A stretch of 64,000 nucleotides of DNA, from positions 682,001-746,000 of the forward strand of contig NZ_JAJUXI010000002.1 in assembly GCF_021390515.1 (NCBI RefSeq). The letters run 5' to 3'. Position numbers and translations under genes: made by a program. Origin of the DNA: Dyadobacter sp. CY326 (GTDB lineage: Bacteria; Bacteroidota; Bacteroidia; Cytophagales; Spirosomataceae). Under the pieces are notes generated by a model. The model was not told where the DNA came from. It worked only from the letters and a program-made list of their open reading frames with translations, and made no database searches. This document shows positions 63,034 through 64,000 of the stretch, in pieces (the first letter of the stretch is position 1; each line of letters begins with the position of its first letter).

Positions 63034-64000
63034 ATGAAACATTCCTATCTCCTACTGCTCTTAATATCCATTTTTACTTCCAGCGTTTCCCGAGCTCAGG
63101 TTAGTGCGCCGGCTTTTTTGAATCAAAATCAACTTAGCGAATCGCGGCAGTGGGTGGATTCGGTTTTTGCAACTTTGACGCCGGATGAGCGGATTGCACA
63201 GTTGATTATGGTTGCAGCAGTTTCGGATGTTAAACGGGCCGTTATTGATCCGAAAATAAGCAACCCCGCAGCAGTTGAAAAATTGATCCGGGAAAATAAA
63301 GTGGGCGGCGTTGTGTTTTTCCAAGGCGGTCCTGTTCCCCAGGCGCAGCTGACTAATTTTTACCAATCCATTTCGAAAGTGCCGTTGCTCATTGCAATGG
63401 ACGCTGAATTCGGGCTCGCCATGCGGATTGACAGCACGGTGAGATATCCTTATCAAATGACATTGGGTGCCATTCAGGGCAGCAATGACCTCATTTACGA
63501 AATGGGCGCACAGCTCGCAAAACAGGCAAAGCGACTGGGTATGCACATTAATTTTGCCCCGGTTGCAGACGTCAACAACAATCCCGACAATCCCGTTATC
63601 AGCTTCCGCTCTTTTGGCGAAAATAAATATAAAGTGGCCGACAAAGCGGTCGCTTATATGAAAGGAATGCAGGATAACGGCTTGTTAACAAGCGCAAAAC
63701 ATTTCCCTGGCCATGGCGACACAGGCGTTGATTCACATTATGACCTGCCATTGATCTCGCACAACACGACGAGACTCGACACTTTGGAATTATATCCTTT
63801 CAAAGCGCTAATTTCCAATGGCATAAGCGGCATGATGATTGCACACTTGAGCATTCCTGCATTGGATAAAACACCCAATCTGCCGTCAACATTATCAAAA
63901 CCAATCGTTTCTGAATTGCTTAGAAAGCAGCTGGGATTTGACGGGCTAATTTACTCGGACGCGATGAATATGAAAGGCGTTACAAAATATTTCCCCAACG
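63034..64000 (+). CDS. Glycoside hydrolase family 3 (NagZ-type) beta-N-acetylhexosaminidase, 3' part cut
   Basis: The frame is open from ATG 63034 to the window end (322 complete codons). Signal peptide MKHSYLLLLLISIFTSSVSRAQ. The GH3 TIM barrel has the NagZ signature KHFPGHGDTGVDSHYDLP, whose His assists catalysis, and the nucleophile Asp in SDAMNMKGV near the edge. It removes N-acetylglucosamine from muropeptides or chitin fragments outside the cytoplasm. In Cytophagales such genes are often fused to a beta-lactamase-like domain, which cannot be checked here. Confidence 0.87.
   Translation, partial: MKHSYLLLLLISIFTSSVSRAQVSAPAFLNQNQLSESRQWVDSVFATLTPDERIAQLIMVAAVSDVKRAVIDPKISNPAAVEKLIRENKVGGVVFFQGGPVPQAQLTNFYQSISKVPLLIAMDAEFGLAMRIDSTVRYPYQMTLGAIQGSNDLIYEMGAQLAKQAKRLGMHINFAPVADVNNNPDNPVISFRSFGENKYKVADKAVAYMKGMQDNGLLTSAKHFPGHGDTGVDSHYDLPLISHNTTRLDTLELYPFKALISNGISGMMIAHLSIPALDKTPNLPSTLSKPIVSELLRKQLGFDGLIYSDAMNMKGVTKYFPN

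Noticed and set aside
1-64000. CRISPR arrays, insertion sequences, prophage or integrative element borders
   Set aside because: No regular repeat-spacer pattern, transposase, integrase or phage gene, and no sharp change in composition was seen.

Overview
The window looks like ordinary chromosome of a Bacteroidota bacterium, most likely a Cytophagales/Spirosomaceae member close to Dyadobacter (inference, no database search was run). The signs are a SusC/SusD pair, a protein ending in a type B type IX secretion sorting domain, two further outer-membrane families with carboxypeptidase-regulatory N-termini, Bacteroidota-type promoters (TTTG, about 19 bp, TAnnTTTG), near-absence of Shine-Dalgarno sites, and a PER-like subclass A2 beta-lactamase. 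No rRNA, tRNA, CRISPR array, prophage or insertion sequence was found.

Region 1-11 kb: a truncated leucine-rich secreted protein and an unknown lipoprotein, an unrecognised kinase-like protein, then a compact C1-oxidation block. A glutathione-independent formaldehyde dehydrogenase (fdhA) faces an operon of mobA, fdhD, a 121-aa unknown and a YdeP/FdhF-type molybdoenzyme. Together these suggest formaldehyde to formate to CO2, with molybdenum cofactor maturation encoded alongside. A large periplasmic quinoprotein dehydrogenase with its own cytochrome c domain follows on the same strand.

Region 11-26 kb: glycerophosphodiesterase; metX preceded by a clear SAM-I riboswitch; an M28 peptidase-DinB-PhzF run; an EamA exporter; an OmpA-family protein; a 671-bp AT-rich gap with crossing inverted repeats; then housekeeping genes pth, pyrR, argS, a glutathione peroxidase and menA.

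Region 25-34 kb is almost all minus strand: a double SGNH hydrolase, a DUF4920 protein, a very large type IX secreted beta-propeller protein, an ABC ATPase lacking expected loop residues, a class A beta-lactamase whose start overlaps the end of a CNNM/CBS membrane protein, and a small membrane protein.

Region 34-51 kb: class II aldolase, an HxlR/nitroreductase/FrnE redox cassette, a DUF5686 outer-membrane protein, an M1 aminopeptidase, a 54-aa DUF1328 protein, guaA, a cold shock protein, a TonB-dependent receptor, pgk, a bacterial FAN1-type nuclease and a secreted endonuclease/phosphatase-family protein.

Region 51-64 kb: a catalytic/non-catalytic M16 peptidase pair, a SusC-SusD operon with a near-consensus promoter and an AT-rich palindrome upstream, a secreted sugar isomerase-like protein, a 2-oxoglutarate-type oxygenase, a ChrA transporter and the start of a NagZ-type glycosidase that runs off the right edge. 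No single wholly new system is obvious. The best leads are the 121-aa unknown inside the molybdoenzyme operon, the kinase-like protein at 1.8-2.8 kb, the odd ABC ATPase and the structured non-coding stretches.
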